NCBI GenBank assembly: GCA_946410085.1
Contig: CAMJZA010000027.1
Span: forward strand, 1 to 42,678
Source of the DNA: an uncultured Treponema sp.
Lineage (GTDB): Bacteria; Spirochaetota; Spirochaetia; Treponematales; Treponemataceae
Reading direction: 5' to 3'
DNA: 42,678 nt
In this document: positions 21,930-30,655 of the stretch, piece after piece
Position numbering within the stretch: the stretch's first letter is position 1
How the letters are laid out: every line of letters starts with the position of its first letter
Position numbers and translations under genes: made by a program
Notes under the pieces: generated by a model
Database searches by the model: none
Told to the model about the DNA's origin: nothing
The model's input: only the letters and a program-made list of their open reading frames with translations

Positions 21930-24278
21930 CTATTTCTTCGCTTTTCCCAGGGGCCTGAACAGGTAGAGCAATGCGGGAGTCAGCGTATAGTCCGCAAGCA
22001 ATGCCGCACTCAGTCCGACAATCGAAAGAAGGCCAACCCTGAACATTGCCGTAATGGGGCTGAAGCAGTACATCAGGAACATGGCACACAGGATGACCGT
22101 CGTCGTTCCCATTGTCTTTCCGATTTCGCGGAATGTTTCCCTGATGGCAGCAGCATAATCCTTTCCGGCCTCCAGTTTCGCTTTTATATGGTTGGAAAAG
22201 TGAATGGTATCATCAACCGCAATTCCCAGAATCATCGGCATAATCATCATCGTCACTTCATCAAGCGCCATGCGGGCATATCCCATGACCGCACCAATCA
22301 GGAATACCGGGGCAAGGTTCGGAATCATCGCAATAAGTCCAGTCCGTATGCTGGCAAACACGATGATAAGCAGGATGGCAATCATCAGGAACGACGAACC
22401 GAATGACTTCAGCTCGCTTATAACGATAGTCGCATTCATGGCTGCATTCTGGGCAACCGTTCCAACAACAGAGACTTTCGCACCGGGGAAATAGCGGCGG
22501 GCAGCCTCCTCTGCACGGGTAATGTCCTCCACGATGATATTCGCGTTATAGTCGAATATCTCAACATGCACATGCGCCGCATTATAGCTTTCCGTCAGAT
22601 CATCATACAGGCTTGCACTGTCGGAAATCTCATAGAAGAACAAGAGCTGCGTCAGCATATCCCGGTCATCGGGAATGACATAATAGGCAGGATCATCCTC
22701 ATTGAGGACCCGGTACATCTCCTTGACCATCCGGGTAACGGACTTAACGCGGGGTTTTCCGTTGCTTATCTTCGTCATGCGGAGCTTTCCCAGTTCCCCT
22801 TCCAGGTTATCCATCGCCTTCATGACCGCAGGATCCTTAAAGGCATCAGGCTCGTCAAACTCTATCATCACGTCATAGCTGTACAAGGTGCCGAGGTTCG
22901 TCTCAAGCACTTCCTCTATCCGGTGTACAAACGGAACCTTGCTTCCCATGAACTTGAGGTAGTCCATATTCACTTCCATCTTCAGGAGGCCGGGAATGCA
23001 GGCCAGTATCACGATTGCTGAAATGACGGCAACAAAAGCGCTCTTCTGCACGATATGGCCGCCAAAGCGTTCAAACGCAAGGTCTGCCTTTGTCGCTCCG
23101 GTGCGCTCACGGTCAGTCACGACAGGCTCCGCATCCTTGCCGAAGCTCATGAAGATGGGAATAAGAATCACCACGTAGAGGTACACCATGAACACGACGC
23201 TGGCGGCAACCGCTCCAAGCCATACCATAGGACGGATGCAGGCAAACAGGAACGAAAGGAGGGATGCCATTGTCGTAATGACCGTAAAGAGGATGGGCCA
23301 GCCGGATTCCTCTACGGAACAGATGACGGACTCATAGCGTTTTCCCGTACGGCGGAAATGCAGCTTAAAGGCATTGATGTAGTGCAGTGCGTATCCGATG
23401 GAAAGGGCCATTCCCAGTAGAACGGGAAGGGACATCAGGTCGGAATCTGCCGGGATATTCAGCAGGCCGGTGAACCCCAAGACCGTACCGATGCCGAACA
23501 TCGTTGCCACAAAGGGAACAATGATGCCGCGGAAGGAACGGACGAATATGATGAGGCAGATAAGCATCGTCACAAAACCAAGCATGAGCCTGACGGCAAA
23601 ATCATGGCCGACCGTATCTGTTTTTTCAGCCGTCGTATAGGCGCTGCCGATAGGCTTCAGGCTCCACTCCCCGCTCTTGAACTCGTCGCTCATGATAACC
23701 TTTTGTGCTGCATGGCCGACCGTAAGGACATCCGTGCTTTCATCCTGAAAGGGCGTCAGCTTCAGGATAATCCAGGTTTCCTTCGCATCGTCCGAAACAA
23801 GGTTATTTACGATGGACTCCCTGCCCATAATAAAGGTCTTCTTTTCCGCAAGTTCCTCCGGGTCAGACGGAATGCCGTCCTCAAAGGGACTTTTTACCTC
23901 AAGACCTCCGTCAATCCCGATGGGAATCGTAACGGTCGTAAGGGACGTTACCTTATCTGCAAAGGGAACTTCCAGCTCAAGGCGTTCCCCCAACCGGTCT
24001 ATCATGGAAAGCACATCGGGAACAAACACATCATCCGCCTGCACAAGGACCATGACAAACTGGTCGTTTCCGAACAGGTCCTTATAGTGGTCAGAGTTTA
24101 CCTGGATTTCGCTTCCATTTACAATCCAGTCTTCATTATTGCTTTCCGAACGGAAATTCCTGAAGCCCGACAGGCAGACCAAGGTAACGGCAAGCAGACC
24201 GATAAGGAAAACCCAGCGGTACCTGATCTGAACCTCACCGACTTTTCGAAAGAACATATTGATTCGAGAGACTTTCAT
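21930..24278 (-). CDS. MMPL/RND-family exporter
   Basis: The product (782 residues from ATG 24278, with AGGAGG 4 nt upstream) has the two-fold RND layout. TM1 (WVFLIGLLAVTLVCL), a large periplasmic loop, five further helices, then a central cytoplasmic segment (DRERTGATKADLAFERFGG) separate the halves. The second half repeats TM, loop and helices, with RTGLIAMIPNLAPVFLIGAVMGY and GIAVDDTIHFSNH. The first half has SLPVLLGMALSIGYALHYINAF at the matching place. These exporters use the proton gradient to move lipids or hydrophobic compounds. The LolA-like protein encoded next is the expected periplasmic partner. The longer in-frame start at 24302 lacks a ribosome binding site. Confidence 0.88.
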   Translation of the reverse strand: MKVSRINMFFRKVGEVQIRYRWVFLIGLLAVTLVCLSGFRNFRSESNNEDWIVNGSEIQVNSDHYKDLFGNDQFVMVLVQADDVFVPDVLSMIDRLGERLELEVPFADKVTSLTTVTIPIGIDGGLEVKSPFEDGIPSDPEELAEKKTFIMGRESIVNNLVSDDAKETWIILKLTPFQDESTDVLTVGHAAQKVIMSDEFKSGEWSLKPIGSAYTTAEKTDTVGHDFAVRLMLGFVTMLICLIIFVRSFRGIIVPFVATMFGIGTVLGFTGLLNIPADSDLMSLPVLLGMALSIGYALHYINAFKLHFRRTGKRYESVICSVEESGWPILFTVITTMASLLSFLFACIRPMVWLGAVAASVVFMVYLYVVILIPIFMSFGKDAEPVVTDRERTGATKADLAFERFGGHIVQKSAFVAVISAIVILACIPGLLKMEVNMDYLKFMGSKVPFVHRIEEVLETNLGTLYSYDVMIEFDEPDAFKDPAVMKAMDNLEGELGKLRMTKISNGKPRVKSVTRMVKEMYRVLNEDDPAYYVIPDDRDMLTQLLFFYEISDSASLYDDLTESYNAAHVHVEIFDYNANIIVEDITRAEEAARRYFPGAKVSVVGTVAQNAAMNATIVISELKSFGSSFLMIAILLIIVFASIRTGLIAMIPNLAPVFLIGAVMGYARMALDEVTMMIMPMILGIAVDDTIHFSNHIKAKLEAGKDYAAAIRETFREIGKTMGTTTVILCAMFLMYCFSPITAMFRVGLLSIVGLSAALLADYTLTPALLYLFRPLGKAKK

Positions 24279-24306
24279 ACAACCTCCTGTAATGACATGC
24301 ATTGGT

Positions 24307-24322
24307 ATTAGCCAACACTAAT
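24307..24322. promoter_or_regulatory. Inverted repeat in the divergent region, possible operator
   Basis: ATTAG-N6-CTAAT lies about 30 bp upstream of the exporter start codon. TetR-like repressors often bind sites of this kind before such exporters, but no TetR gene is in the window. Confidence 0.35.
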
Positions 24323-24401
24323 TATTGTAATCATCTCTCTGCCTGTCCTCTACCAAAAGAAAACCAAGAATTAACAGTTTTCGCTCATTTTTGTCCGCGC
24401 C

Positions 24402-24430
24402 TTGCACAGGGGCCTGCTTTGTGCTAAGCT
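24402..24430 (+). promoter_or_regulatory. Promoter of the DUF1538 gene, near-leaderless
   Basis: TTGCAC and TAAGCT (with an extended TGC before it) have a 17-bp spacer. The -10 box ends 9 nt before ATG 24440, giving a leader of about 3 nt; there is no ribosome binding site. Confidence 0.6.
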
Positions 24431-24439
24431 GAATGCGGC

Positions 24440-25975
24440 ATGAACCTGTTCCTAAAGTTCAGGGAGACGGCGGCTTCCGTCCTTCCCATTACCGCAATCG
24501 TCACCCTCCTCTCCCTGACCTTCGCTCCCCTGGGGGCAGGCCTGACCGTCCGCTTCATACTGAGCGGCATCTTTGTCATCATCGGACTGACGCTCCTGCT
24601 CGCCGGTGTTGACCTGGGCATAACGCCGATCGGAGAGCGGAGCGGTGCCGCCCTGACGGCAAAGCGCAGCCTGCCCCTGCTCCTTTCGGTTTCGTTTGTC
24701 ATAGGCCTGCTCGTCACGATTGCCGAGCCGGACGTGCAGGTACTTGCCGCCCAGATACAGGGCGTTTCTCCCGCCGTCAACAAGTGGACCCTCGTCATAC
24801 TGATTGCCGTCGGCATCGGTCTTTTCATGGTACTGGGCCTTCTGCGCACCATCCTGTCCCTGCGCCTGAACGTTCTCCTCATCGCCTGCTACATCGTCCT
24901 ATTCATCCTCGCCTTCTGTGCTCCCGTGGAATTCCAGGGCGTCGCCTTTGACGCAGGAGGGGCAACGACAGGCCCCATGACGGTGCCCTTCATCATGGCA
25001 CTGGGCATCGGCGTCGCGTCCGTCCGGTCCAAGGGGCACGGCAGGAACGGCGGCGGCAATCAGGGGGACGAATCATTCGGCCTGACCGGCATTGCCTCCA
25101 TAGGCCCTGTCGCCGCCGTCTGCGTCTACGGCATCATCCTCTCACACACTCCCGCCGCCGCAGGAAGCGCAGCTGAAAATGCAGCGGTCGGCATTGTTGA
25201 TGCATCGTTTAACCCGAAGCTCTTTCTGGACCTGCTTCCCCACGTTACAAGGGAAGTCTGCCTCGCCCTCCTGCCGCTGATCCTCCTGTGCGCAGCATTC
25301 CAGCTCTTCCTGCTCAAAATGCCGCCCGCCCAGGTCCGCCGCATGCTCAAGGGACTCCTCTACAGCTTCATCGGTCTCGTGATTTTCCTTATCGGGACAA
25401 ACGGCGGCTTCATGCCCGCCGGTGAAAAACTCGGGCTTATCCTCGGCGGCTACGCTGCCGGCGGAAGCCGCGCCTACCTCCTGCTGCTCACCTTCACCGG
25501 CATGCTCTTCGGGGCCGTCGTCGTCTGCGCCGAACCGGCAGTCTGGGTCCTCACCGAACAGGTGGAACAGGTTTCCGGCGGCGTCATAAAGCGCAACCTC
25601 ATGCTCGCCGCCCTTTCCTGCGGTGTTGCCCTTTCCATCGGCCTGAGCATGCTCCGCATTCTGTACGGCTTCAGCCTCTGGTGGATCCTGATCCCCGGCT
25701 ATGCCCTCTCGCTGCTGCTCTCGCTTGCCTGCCCGCCACTGTTTGTGGGCATCGCATTCGACTCCGGGGGCGTCGCCTCCGGCCCCATGACAAGTACCTT
25801 TATCCTCTCCTTTACCCTCGGCGTTGCTGCGGCTTCCGGAAGGCAGGGAGGAGCAGAAATGGCGTTCGGGGTAATCGCCCTCGTTGCGATGACCCCGCTC
25901 ATAGCAATACAGCTGCTCGGCATCGTATTCAGGCACAAGAGCAGCAGAAAGAAAGGGGAGGCCGTAGCCGGATGA
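24440..25975 (+). CDS. DUF1538 integral membrane protein, internally duplicated
   Basis: The 511-residue protein has about twelve hydrophobic segments. Two halves repeat the same signatures: AEPDVQVLAAQI with FDAGGATTGPMTVPFIM in the first, and AEPAVWVLTEQV with FDSGGVASGPMTSTFIL in the second. The AEPxVxVL and FDxGGxxxGPM motifs sit where transporter re-entrant loops or substrate sites would be expected. DUF1538 proteins have no assigned substrate. The stop overlaps the start of a tandem PII-like gene by ATGA, implying translational coupling and a regulated complex. PII proteins classically control transporters such as AmtB, so a nucleotide- or second-messenger-gated transporter is a reasonable inference. 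Confidence 0.88.
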   Translation: MNLFLKFRETAASVLPITAIVTLLSLTFAPLGAGLTVRFILSGIFVIIGLTLLLAGVDLGITPIGERSGAALTAKRSLPLLLSVSFVIGLLVTIAEPDVQVLAAQIQGVSPAVNKWTLVILIAVGIGLFMVLGLLRTILSLRLNVLLIACYIVLFILAFCAPVEFQGVAFDAGGATTGPMTVPFIMALGIGVASVRSKGHGRNGGGNQGDESFGLTGIASIGPVAAVCVYGIILSHTPAAAGSAAENAAVGIVDASFNPKLFLDLLPHVTREVCLALLPLILLCAAFQLFLLKMPPAQVRRMLKGLLYSFIGLVIFLIGTNGGFMPAGEKLGLILGGYAAGGSRAYLLLLTFTGMLFGAVVVCAEPAVWVLTEQVEQVSGGVIKRNLMLAALSCGVALSIGLSMLRILYGFSLWWILIPGYALSLLLSLACPPLFVGIAFDSGGVASGPMTSTFILSFTLGVAAASGRQGGAEMAFGVIALVAMTPLIAIQLLGIVFRHKSSRKKGEAVAG

Positions 25976-26688
25976 GTGCATTCAAGCTGCTGTTCGTCAA
26001 CGTACCGCACGGAAAATCAGAGCTCGTTTCCAGGGCTGCCGTTCAGGCAGGCAGCTTCGGAGGAACCGTCGCACTGGGCAGGGGCATAAGCCCCAGCGCC
26101 CTGCTGTCTGCCCTCGGATTCGGGGACAGCACCCGGGACATCCTGATTATCCTGTCGGCGGGATGGGAATACCTGCCGATCTGTCAGGCAATAGAAGAAG
26201 CCTGCAGGCAGGAAAAGAAGGCCTTCGGCCAGCTGCTTGTACTCGATGCCGACGGCATGGCCAAAAGCGGCACCCCCTTCAGCACAGGGGAGACGGGAAA
26301 AACAGGAAGCACAGGAGGAGCAGACATGGAACAGAAAGCAACTATACCGGAACAGAACGGGGAAAAGGCGAGACAGGCTTCGCTGAGCCTGATTACGGTC
26401 GTGCTGAACAAGGGCTATGCCGATGACGCCATGGCGGCCGCACGCAAGGCAGGAGCCGGCGGCGGAACGGTGATAAACGCCCGGGGAACGGCACGGGAAG
26501 ACGATGCCAAGTTCTTCGGCGTACACATCGTTCCCGAGAAAGAAATGCTCATGATCGTGGTTCCGCAGGAAAAGCGCGATGCTGTCCTTGAGGCAGTACG
26601 AACCCTCCCCTGCCTGGCAGAACCTGGCAGCGGCATTGCATTCTCCGCCCCCGTCGAAAACTTCACGCAGCTCGGGAAAAGCAGCTGA
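25972..26688 (+). CDS. Tandem PII-like signalling protein
   Basis: The 238-residue protein contains two ferredoxin-like PII-type units. Unit 1 (about 1-92) runs KLLFVNVPHGKSELVS, GGTVALGRG and ends RQEKKAFGQLLVL. Unit 2 (about 138-232) runs LITVVLNKGYADDAM, GGGTVINARGTA, FFGVHIVPEKEMLMIVV, with KRDAVLEAV near its end. The linker (95-135) is Gly/Thr-rich. The GGTVxxxRG turn is the PII position preceding the T-loop; a canonical T-loop tyrosine is not evident. Canonical PII proteins are about 112-residue trimers, so a two-unit chain would pack differently. The start ATG overlaps the DUF1538 stop. Its likely role is sensing nucleotides and gating the DUF1538 protein; this is inferred from coupling and family. 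Confidence 0.8.
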   Translation: MSAFKLLFVNVPHGKSELVSRAAVQAGSFGGTVALGRGISPSALLSALGFGDSTRDILIILSAGWEYLPICQAIEEACRQEKKAFGQLLVLDADGMAKSGTPFSTGETGKTGSTGGADMEQKATIPEQNGEKARQASLSLITVVLNKGYADDAMAAARKAGAGGGTVINARGTAREDDAKFFGVHIVPEKEMLMIVVPQEKRDAVLEAVRTLPCLAEPGSGIAFSAPVENFTQLGKSS

Positions 26689-26690
26689 GT

Positions 26691-26797
26691 CCCGGGCTTG
26701 AGCCGGTATGATGGGCTTGGGCCGATGTGCCGCAGCGGGCAGCTGAACCCCGGCTTTGGTCGGCGCAGACAAGTTTTGCCGGCTCACAGGCCCCGGG
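26691..26797. repeat. Long-range inverted repeat between convergent genes
   Basis: The arms CCCGGG..TGAGCCGG (26691-26706) and CCGGCTCA..CCCGGG (26779-26797) can pair over 14 bases and enclose about 72 nt. They fill the gap between the PII-like gene and the TPR gene. There is no T-run; it may be a two-way transcription block. Confidence 0.5.
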
Positions 26798-26800
26798 CGG

Positions 26801-28630
26801 CTAGTTATTGATTATCTTATCCAGCTTCTTGCTCATCGCAAGGGCTTTCTTGTTGGTCGGATTGAGCGCAACGACCTGCTTGAGGTAGTACTGGGCCTTT
26901 TTCCAGTCCTGCTTGTTGTAGTACACCTCGTACAGGCGGGTCAGAGCGTCCGTATTGCGGGGATTCTGGGTCAGACTGGAACGGAGCTGGGCAACAACGG
27001 TCTTGTCGTCCGTATACAAAAAGCTCTGTTCGTAATACAGGAAGCTTTTGAGCGACGCGTCAGCATCGGCCATCAGGCTTGCTATCATGTCCTGGGCATC
27101 CGCCTTACGGCCGGTCGCCACAAGGACCTTGATGTAGGACTTCCGCGCTTCCGTGTCCGTCCGGTCCGTATTGTACAGGCGCGTCGCAAGGCTTGTCGCT
27201 TCATCAAATTTCCCGAGGGCGACACAGATGTCTATGTGGGTGTGCAGGAACCCGGCATCTCCAGCTGACAGGCCGCCTGAAAGGCCGGCTTTCGAAGCAG
27301 CCGCAGGAACGCCCGTTGGGCCGCCCGCCGGCAGGGTTTTCAGCAATCCCTGCTTCACGAAGGAACTGGAAAGCTGGTAGGCCTCTTCATAGCTGCCTTC
27401 CTTCGCAAGTTCCGCAATGCAGACCTGCACCGCTTCCCTGTTTGCTGCATCTTTCCTGAGCACCAGCCGGGCAAACTCGAGCGCCGTCTTTCCCGCCAGC
27501 TTCATATTGCCGTTTGAAGCAACCTTTGCCGCAGCAAGCTGAATTTCGCTGTCGTCGGGATAGGCAAGCAGGGCCTGTCCCAGGGTTTCCGCAGCAGAAG
27601 CATCGCTCTTGTTCCATTCGCTCTGCAGGCGGGCGCGGAGGAGGAAATACTGCTTTTCGCGGTTCCCGGCTCCGCCCCGTGAATAGGCGTCGAGCAGGGT
27701 CGAAGCCTTCACGTAATCCCCGCCGTCCATCGAACTTTCGGCACGGATCAGCACATACTTGTAGTTGCGGCTGTCGAGCATGAGGATCCGGGCAGCCAGA
27801 TCCCCCGCCTTTGCCATGTCGCCCTTAAAATAATAGGCATCACAGCAGAGTTCAAGCGCAGTCATGTTCTGCGGGTCTGTAGCAAGCAGCTTCTCGCCGA
27901 TTGCCAGCGCATCATCAAAGCGGGCAAGGGCGGTACACACCCGCATCTGAAGCCCCTGTATATCCCTGTTGGACGCATCGGCTGCCGCAGCCCTGCGCAG
28001 ATAGTCCAGGGCCTTTCCGTTCCTGCCCTGCCTGTTCAGCAGGACACCCATCAGGTAATTTGCTATCGTGGAATTGCTTTTCCGTGCAAGGAGCTTTTCG
28101 AGGGCAGCCTCGGCCGATCCGTAAAAGGCCGTCTCCTTCGGCGCAGAAAAGAGGCAGACACAGGGCAGCAGAGTCGCAATGAACTCACTGCTCAAGGGCT
28201 CATCGTAGATGCCGTTCCTGACGCTGAGAAGGACATTCGTATAATAATTGGACGTCTTGATTTCGGGCGCATCCCAGCTGACCCGGCTGGACGGCCAGCA
28301 GAATTCCGTAAGCAGGCTGCAGACCTGCAGGAGGACTTTCTCATTGTCGCTGTAGGATGACGGGTTGCTCCGGTGCAGGAGCCGGGAAGCTATCTCGATG
28401 GAACGCGGGGAGCCGTCTTCAAGCAATTCAAGGATACGGGGCTTTACATCGGAAAAAGAAGCGAAGTTCCGTGTCTTTACGGTCGCAGGAAGGGGAATGC
28501 TCGTTCCCTTGGGTTCTGCGGCCTTTTTTGCCGCATACGAACCGGCAAGGGGCAGGCTTGCGATACAGAGGAAAGCTGTGAGTCTTGCAAATCCTTTTGC
28601 ACAGGCAGCCTTACGGCGCCCGAACCTCAT
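26801..28630 (-). CDS. Secreted tetratricopeptide-repeat protein
   Basis: The product (about 609 residues) has a signal peptide (KGFARLTAFLCIASLPLAGSYAA) and consecutive TPR-type helix pairs over most of its length, for example ANYLMGVLLNRQGRNGKALDY, TALELCCDAYYFKGDMAKAG and ALTRLYEVYYNKQDWKKAQYY. It is probably a periplasmic scaffold for protein-protein contacts. A linker with PAGGPTGVPAAASKAGLSGG breaks the repeats at about residue 440. ATG 28630 (AGG 6 nt upstream) or 28636 are both possible starts just after the stop of the membrane protein gene at 28638. Its partner is unknown. Confidence 0.75.
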   Translation of the reverse strand: MRFGRRKAACAKGFARLTAFLCIASLPLAGSYAAKKAAEPKGTSIPLPATVKTRNFASFSDVKPRILELLEDGSPRSIEIASRLLHRSNPSSYSDNEKVLLQVCSLLTEFCWPSSRVSWDAPEIKTSNYYTNVLLSVRNGIYDEPLSSEFIATLLPCVCLFSAPKETAFYGSAEAALEKLLARKSNSTIANYLMGVLLNRQGRNGKALDYLRRAAAADASNRDIQGLQMRVCTALARFDDALAIGEKLLATDPQNMTALELCCDAYYFKGDMAKAGDLAARILMLDSRNYKYVLIRAESSMDGGDYVKASTLLDAYSRGGAGNREKQYFLLRARLQSEWNKSDASAAETLGQALLAYPDDSEIQLAAAKVASNGNMKLAGKTALEFARLVLRKDAANREAVQVCIAELAKEGSYEEAYQLSSSFVKQGLLKTLPAGGPTGVPAAASKAGLSGGLSAGDAGFLHTHIDICVALGKFDEATSLATRLYNTDRTDTEARKSYIKVLVATGRKADAQDMIASLMADADASLKSFLYYEQSFLYTDDKTVVAQLRSSLTQNPRNTDALTRLYEVYYNKQDWKKAQYYLKQVVALNPTNKKALAMSKKLDKIINN

Positions 28631-28637
28631 GTTCATC

Positions 28638-29264
28638 CTACTTTTCATCTCCGTCGACGAGCGAATCGTCTTCCATGTAGGGAAACGTCTTCGCGTTGAG
28701 CTGCTGCACAAAGAAGGTAACGACCAGAAATCCTCCCACCAGTATGAACAGCAGCGGCCAGCTCCGCGACACAAACATCCGGAAGGAAACCGGAATGACG
28801 TGCAGGGAAAACAGCAGGAACACAATGCCCAGAACCAGAATCGTAATTGCCGGAAACAGGTACACGGTCCGTATACGGCGCGCCCGGTACAGGCCGGCAG
28901 GAAACAGGGAAAGTGCCGCTGCTATCATTATTGTCGGCCACATTTTTGAAAAGCCGTACCGGAGAATTCCCGAATCCATCAGCAGCAGGACAATGCCCAT
29001 GAGGAGGAAAAAAAGGCCGAAGAAAAAGGACAGGCTGCTGCCGGTAAAGGCAAGGGAAATGAACAGGAGGATAATGCCCAGACCGAGTGCTATGACCGGC
29101 CGGAAGGCAAAAACCTTGTCGGAAGACTCCAGCCTGCCGACAAAGATGAACAGGCCAGCGAGGACAAGCAGCAGCCCAAGGGCGAGCAAAAATTTCGACT
29201 CCTTCCGGTATACCGTCTGCGGTAGCCTGAGCAAACCGCGGCGCTTTTCGCCGTCACCAGCCAT
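28638..29264 (-). CDS. LiaI/LiaF-transmembrane-like membrane protein
   Basis: The 208-residue protein has about six hydrophobic segments (for example LLALGLLLVLAGLFIFVG, SFFFGLFFLLMGIVLLLM, WPLLFILVGGFLVVTFFV) with small polar joins. The spacing of G-L-I-L-G repeats with a WP.L helix start recalls the LiaF-TM/DUF5668 family of envelope-stress membrane proteins. A basic N-terminus and an acidic C-terminus (EDDSLVDGDEK) are cytoplasmic. It is translationally close to the TPR gene that follows. Function is unknown; the family call is moderate. Confidence 0.6.
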   Translation of the reverse strand: MAGDGEKRRGLLRLPQTVYRKESKFLLALGLLLVLAGLFIFVGRLESSDKVFAFRPVIALGLGIILLFISLAFTGSSLSFFFGLFFLLMGIVLLLMDSGILRYGFSKMWPTIMIAAALSLFPAGLYRARRIRTVYLFPAITILVLGIVFLLFSLHVIPVSFRMFVSRSWPLLFILVGGFLVVTFFVQQLNAKTFPYMEDDSLVDGDEK

Positions 29265-29298
29265 ATTCAGAACACAACCCCGTATCTCTCACATTTCA

Positions 29299-29327
29299 AG
29301 TATATCCGAACAAAGGCTTCTTGCCAA
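29299..29327 (-). promoter_or_regulatory. Promoter of the membrane/TPR operon
   Basis: TTGGCA (29327-29322) and TATACT (29304-29299) have a 17-bp spacer; the leader is about 28 nt. Its -35 box overlaps the -35 box of the divergent promoter on the other strand. Confidence 0.6.
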
Positions 29328-29349
29328 TATCTGTATACTTTATTACAAT
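29321..29349 (+). promoter_or_regulatory. Promoter of the lipoprotein gene at 29358, near-leaderless
   Basis: TTGCCA and TACAAT have a 17-bp spacer and the -10 box ends 8 nt before the ATG, giving a leader of about 2 nt. There is no ribosome binding site (the sequence before the ATG is AAATAAAT). Confidence 0.7.
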
Positions 29350-29357
29350 AAATAAAT

Positions 29358-30500
29358 ATGCATACAGCTCAAAAGGTTACAGGAAGAGGCTGCAGAGTCC
29401 GCTGCAGGGCGCAGTGCTCCCACAGCCGCCGCGGATTCCGCCTGCCGGGACTGCCCGCAGTCCTTGCGCTCAGTGCCTGCCTTGCCGTCAGTCTTGCCGC
29501 CTGCCGGCAGCCGCTCAGCAGGGAGGAACTGGCACTCAGGAAAGCGAAAAAGACACAGGCGGAACTTGAAAAACTGCTCCAGACCGGAAATTTCAACGGC
29601 GACAGCCGCTGCGCCCTCGTCAAGCAGATTGCCCAGACGATGATGGCGGCAAAAGAATACAACGCCCTCATCATATTCCTGACCGACTGGGTCGAAAAGA
29701 ACCCCGACGACAGCTACAATGCCTACTGGCTCCTGATGACGGCAAACGCCTATCTGGAAAACGATGCGCGGCCCATCGCCCGCTACTACCTGGAACGCAT
29801 CATCAAGAACTACCCCGACCTGCTGGTACAGGGACAGTCGGTCCACTTCCTCTGCCTGCAAAACCTCATCCGCATCAGCGAGACGAGCGGGAACCGCATC
29901 ACCTACTACAACCAGCTCATTTCGCAGTTCCCCAACAACGTCAACATCACCGAAATCTACTACCGGCTCGCTCAGGAATACGAAAACGAAGGGGAATGGG
30001 ATCAGGCGCTCAAGACCTTTGCCCTCTTCCTGAACCGGGCGGACGCACAGAGCATCCAGATTCAGGGCAAGCCGAACGCATACGCAAGCGCAAAACAGTT
30101 AATCGACTTCAGCAACTCATCGAAGGACTGGACCTTTGCCAGCCTGGAAGAACTGCTTGCGGCCGTCAAGAAGGCAATAAACAAGTATGACTGGCGGTCT
30201 CTGGATAAGTTCAAGTCAAAGGTGAACTTCTTTGCCATGTCATGGCGGCAGGACGAGAGCGACGAGAACTCGCAGAACTCCTTTTCAATGCATTCCTACA
30301 TGCTGGGAAACAAGATACACTGCGCAGAAGGGCTGGATCCCAGTTCCACCCCGACCGAAGCCTATTTCAGGACCTGGGGATGGAGCAACCGCTACGTTAC
30401 GGTCTGGTACCTCTACTTCCGCAAGGTCAACTTCCCGTCTGACCCTTCCGTCCACGGCCGCTGGGAGTGGGCAGGCATATACTTCGGCGAAAAGCTGTAG
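29358..30500 (+). CDS. Tetratricopeptide-type lipoprotein of unknown function
   Basis: The 380-residue product has an unusually long signal region: a basic, cysteine-containing stretch of about 28 residues precedes LPAVLALSACLAVSLAAC, whose last Cys (residue 49) is the lipidation site. The mature part has helix pairs typical of TPR domains (MMAAKEYNALIIFLTDWVEK, NAYLENDARPIARYYLERII, YYRLAQEYENEGEWDQALK), then a C-terminal domain of about 110 residues rich in Trp and Tyr (YFRTWGWSNRYVTVWYLYF). It is probably exposed in the periplasm and binds another envelope component. Confidence 0.75.
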   Translation: MHTAQKVTGRGCRVRCRAQCSHSRRGFRLPGLPAVLALSACLAVSLAACRQPLSREELALRKAKKTQAELEKLLQTGNFNGDSRCALVKQIAQTMMAAKEYNALIIFLTDWVEKNPDDSYNAYWLLMTANAYLENDARPIARYYLERIIKNYPDLLVQGQSVHFLCLQNLIRISETSGNRITYYNQLISQFPNNVNITEIYYRLAQEYENEGEWDQALKTFALFLNRADAQSIQIQGKPNAYASAKQLIDFSNSSKDWTFASLEELLAAVKKAINKYDWRSLDKFKSKVNFFAMSWRQDESDENSQNSFSMHSYMLGNKIHCAEGLDPSSTPTEAYFRTWGWSNRYVTVWYLYFRKVNFPSDPSVHGRWEWAGIYFGEKL

Positions 30501-30527
30501 GGACAGCAGCGGCTTCAGGACACTGAC

Positions 30528-30603
30528 TGCCCGGGGCAAAACGTGCCCGGGGCGGCAAAACGCCCGCCTTACCGGGAGCACCGCCGTACCGGGAGTACCG
30601 CCT
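30528..30603. repeat. Short tandem repeats between convergent genes
   Basis: Two imperfect copies of TGCCCGGGGC(GGC)AAAACG (30528-30543, 30544-30562) are followed by two 17-bp copies of TACCGGGAGYACCGCC (30570-30586, 30587-30603). They lie in the 155-nt gap between the lipoprotein gene and proA. The GC-rich arms can form small hairpins. Confidence 0.6.
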
Positions 30604-30655
30604 GCCTTTGGGCGACAGCGGACCAGGACACCACCTGCTTCAGGGCAACCGCAGC

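Noticed and set aside
22204-24311. Several plus-strand frames over the exporter gene
   Set aside because: They mirror the MMPL gene, which has intact motifs throughout.
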